From contig JAUWAR010000079.1 in the NCBI GenBank assembly GCA_030601965.1, positions 1 to 5,796 of the forward strand: DNA of 5,796 nt. Direction: 5' to 3'. Both the position numbers and the translations under genes were made by a program. Under the pieces are notes generated by a model, which was not told the DNA's origin, searched no databases, and was given only the letters and a program-made list of their open reading frames with translations. Below, one piece after another: positions 5,118 through 5,796 of the stretch (position 1 is the first letter of the stretch; the number at the start of each line of letters is the position of its first letter). Origin of the DNA: a bacterium (GTDB lineage: Bacteria; Hydrothermota; UBA3073; JACQXS01; JAUWAR01).

Positions 5118-5121
5118 CATT

Positions 5122-5517
5122 ATGAATAAAAAAAGAGAGGGTTATTATAAAGGATTGTTTTTAACTGCAGCATTTTATGATTTCATTATAGGTATTACTT
5201 TCTTGTTTTTTTACAAACCAGTATACCGCTTACTCAATATCCCTTTTCCTCCAAATCCATCGTATTTATCATTATCAGCAGCATTTGTTTTTGTTATAGG
5301 AATCGGTTATTATATTATTTATAGGGATATTCATGCCAATAGAGGCTTGGTGATAGTTGGAGCGATATACAAATTTGCTTATGCTGCGGTTGGATTGTAT
5401 TATCTTTTGGTCGGTTTAGTCCCTCATATGATTTATATAGTCTTTGCAGTAATTGACGTAATCTTCCTGGTATTATTCATAGAGTTTCTTAATTGTACGA
5501 AGAAATCTTTAAACTAA
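5122..5517 (+). CDS. Small four-helix membrane protein of unknown function
   Basis: The 131-residue protein has a basic N-terminus (MNKKREGYYK) and four hydrophobic segments, at about 11-31, 48-67, 76-97 and 101-122. They are joined by a Pro-rich loop (NIPFPPNPSY, 39-48), a short charged loop (YRDIHANRG, 67-75) and a tight turn (LVPHM). The polar or charged residues D20, D69, R74, K84 and D112 lie in or beside the helices. I do not recognise the family with certainty; the size and topology recall small DoxX-like or other four-helix proteins, but no DoxX signature is evident. It has its own strong promoter and ribosome site, so it is probably a separate unit and not part of the glycosylation operon. 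The last nine bases overlap the end of the opposing gene. Confidence 0.8.
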   Translation: MNKKREGYYKGLFLTAAFYDFIIGITFLFFYKPVYRLLNIPFPPNPSYLSLSAAFVFVIGIGYYIIYRDIHANRGLVIVGAIYKFAYAAVGLYYLLVGLVPHMIYIVFAVIDVIFLVLFIEFLNCTKKSLN

Positions 5518-5796
5518 AGGGTCTTTATAGAGATTAAATAAACATCCTACCAGAATAAATCCACTAATAAAAACTATTATAGAGAGTAAAGGGCTAATTA
5601 AAGCCATAAAGGCAACTTGAAATAAGGTAGCTCCTTCAAAGTTCCATTTCAACGAGTAATAGGTTCTTTTTCCTCGAGGATTTTTAAAATATAAAAAGGC
5701 TGTATATTGTAAGATAATACATGCGATTGAGATGAGAATCCAAAAGAAAAAATTTGTCTTCGGCTGCCATAAATTAAATGAGAGAACAACAAACAA
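5509..5796 (-). CDS. Hypothetical membrane protein, C-terminal part (partial, 5' end outside the window)
   Basis: The open frame runs to the window edge, so the true start is probably outside; the TTG at 5796 is only a possible start. The 95 visible residues contain two hydrophobic stretches, at about 17-37 and 57-88 of the fragment. They are joined by a basic and aromatic stretch (YFKNPRGKRTYYSLKWNFEG), and the C-terminus is short (NLYKDPLV). I see no family motif. It converges on the four-helix protein gene, with which it overlaps by nine bases, and no terminator hairpin lies between them. The even hydrophobic-loop-hydrophobic pattern and the lack of stops over 285 bases favour a real gene, but support is limited. 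Confidence 0.55.
   Translation of the reverse strand: MFVVLSFNLWQPKTNFFFWILISIACIILQYTAFLYFKNPRGKRTYYSLKWNFEGATLFQVAFMALISPLLSIIVFISGFILVGCLFNLYKDPLV

Noticed and set aside
5505..5560. Bidirectional terminator between the two convergent genes.
   Set aside because: The genes overlap by nine bases and I see no stem with a flanking T-run in the region.

Overview
The window is AT-rich bacterial DNA from an envelope-biosynthesis region. Three sigma70-type promoters with 17-base spacers argue for a bacterium. This matters because one gene belongs to a family best known from archaeal lipid synthesis, the geranylgeranylglyceryl phosphate synthase (GGGPS) family. Bacterial members of that family are known, including Bacillus PcrB and homologues in FCB-group and other uncultured phyla. 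The low GC, the weak Shine-Dalgarno sequences and the short repeats inside genes would suit an uncultured candidate phylum, but I cannot place the organism more closely.

Layout. Positions 1-1608 hold a leftward gene set: a GGGPS-type prenyltransferase (802-1578), a short-form glucose-1-phosphate thymidylyltransferase rmlA (12-770), and the first 24 codons of an RmlD-like dTDP-4-dehydrorhamnose reductase (1-73). The last of these overlaps the end of rmlA in another frame. Positions 1579-1681 are a divergent promoter region. Positions 1682-5079 hold a rightward three-gene unit: a radical SAM/SPASM protein, a GT4 glycosyltransferase and a flippase-like membrane protein of the LPG_synthase_TM family. 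Each junction in it overlaps by exactly 11 bases. A strong promoter overlaps the flippase stop codon and drives a small four-helix membrane protein (5122-5517). A partial membrane protein on the minus strand (5509-5796) meets it head-on.

How the genes fit together. RmlA and RmlD supply dTDP-deoxysugar. The GT4 enzyme could transfer a sugar to a lipid or glycan acceptor. The flippase-like protein would act on a lipid or glycolipid at the membrane, and the GGGPS-type enzyme would make a prenyl-glycerol ether lipid. The radical SAM protein modifies an unknown partner. Each family call is well supported, but the joint pathway is inference.

The most unusual signal is a set of short repeat elements lying in or against reading frames. 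They are a heptamer array inside the GGGPS gene (1459-1493), a second inverted heptamer array that encodes the GGGPS C-terminus and forms the rmlA leader (775-823), a 27-base element with a palindromic core inside the GT4 gene (3575-3601), and a small palindrome at the GT4/flippase junction (4025-4040). All four are translated in whole or in part without breaking the frame, much like the protein-coding palindromic elements of Rickettsia.
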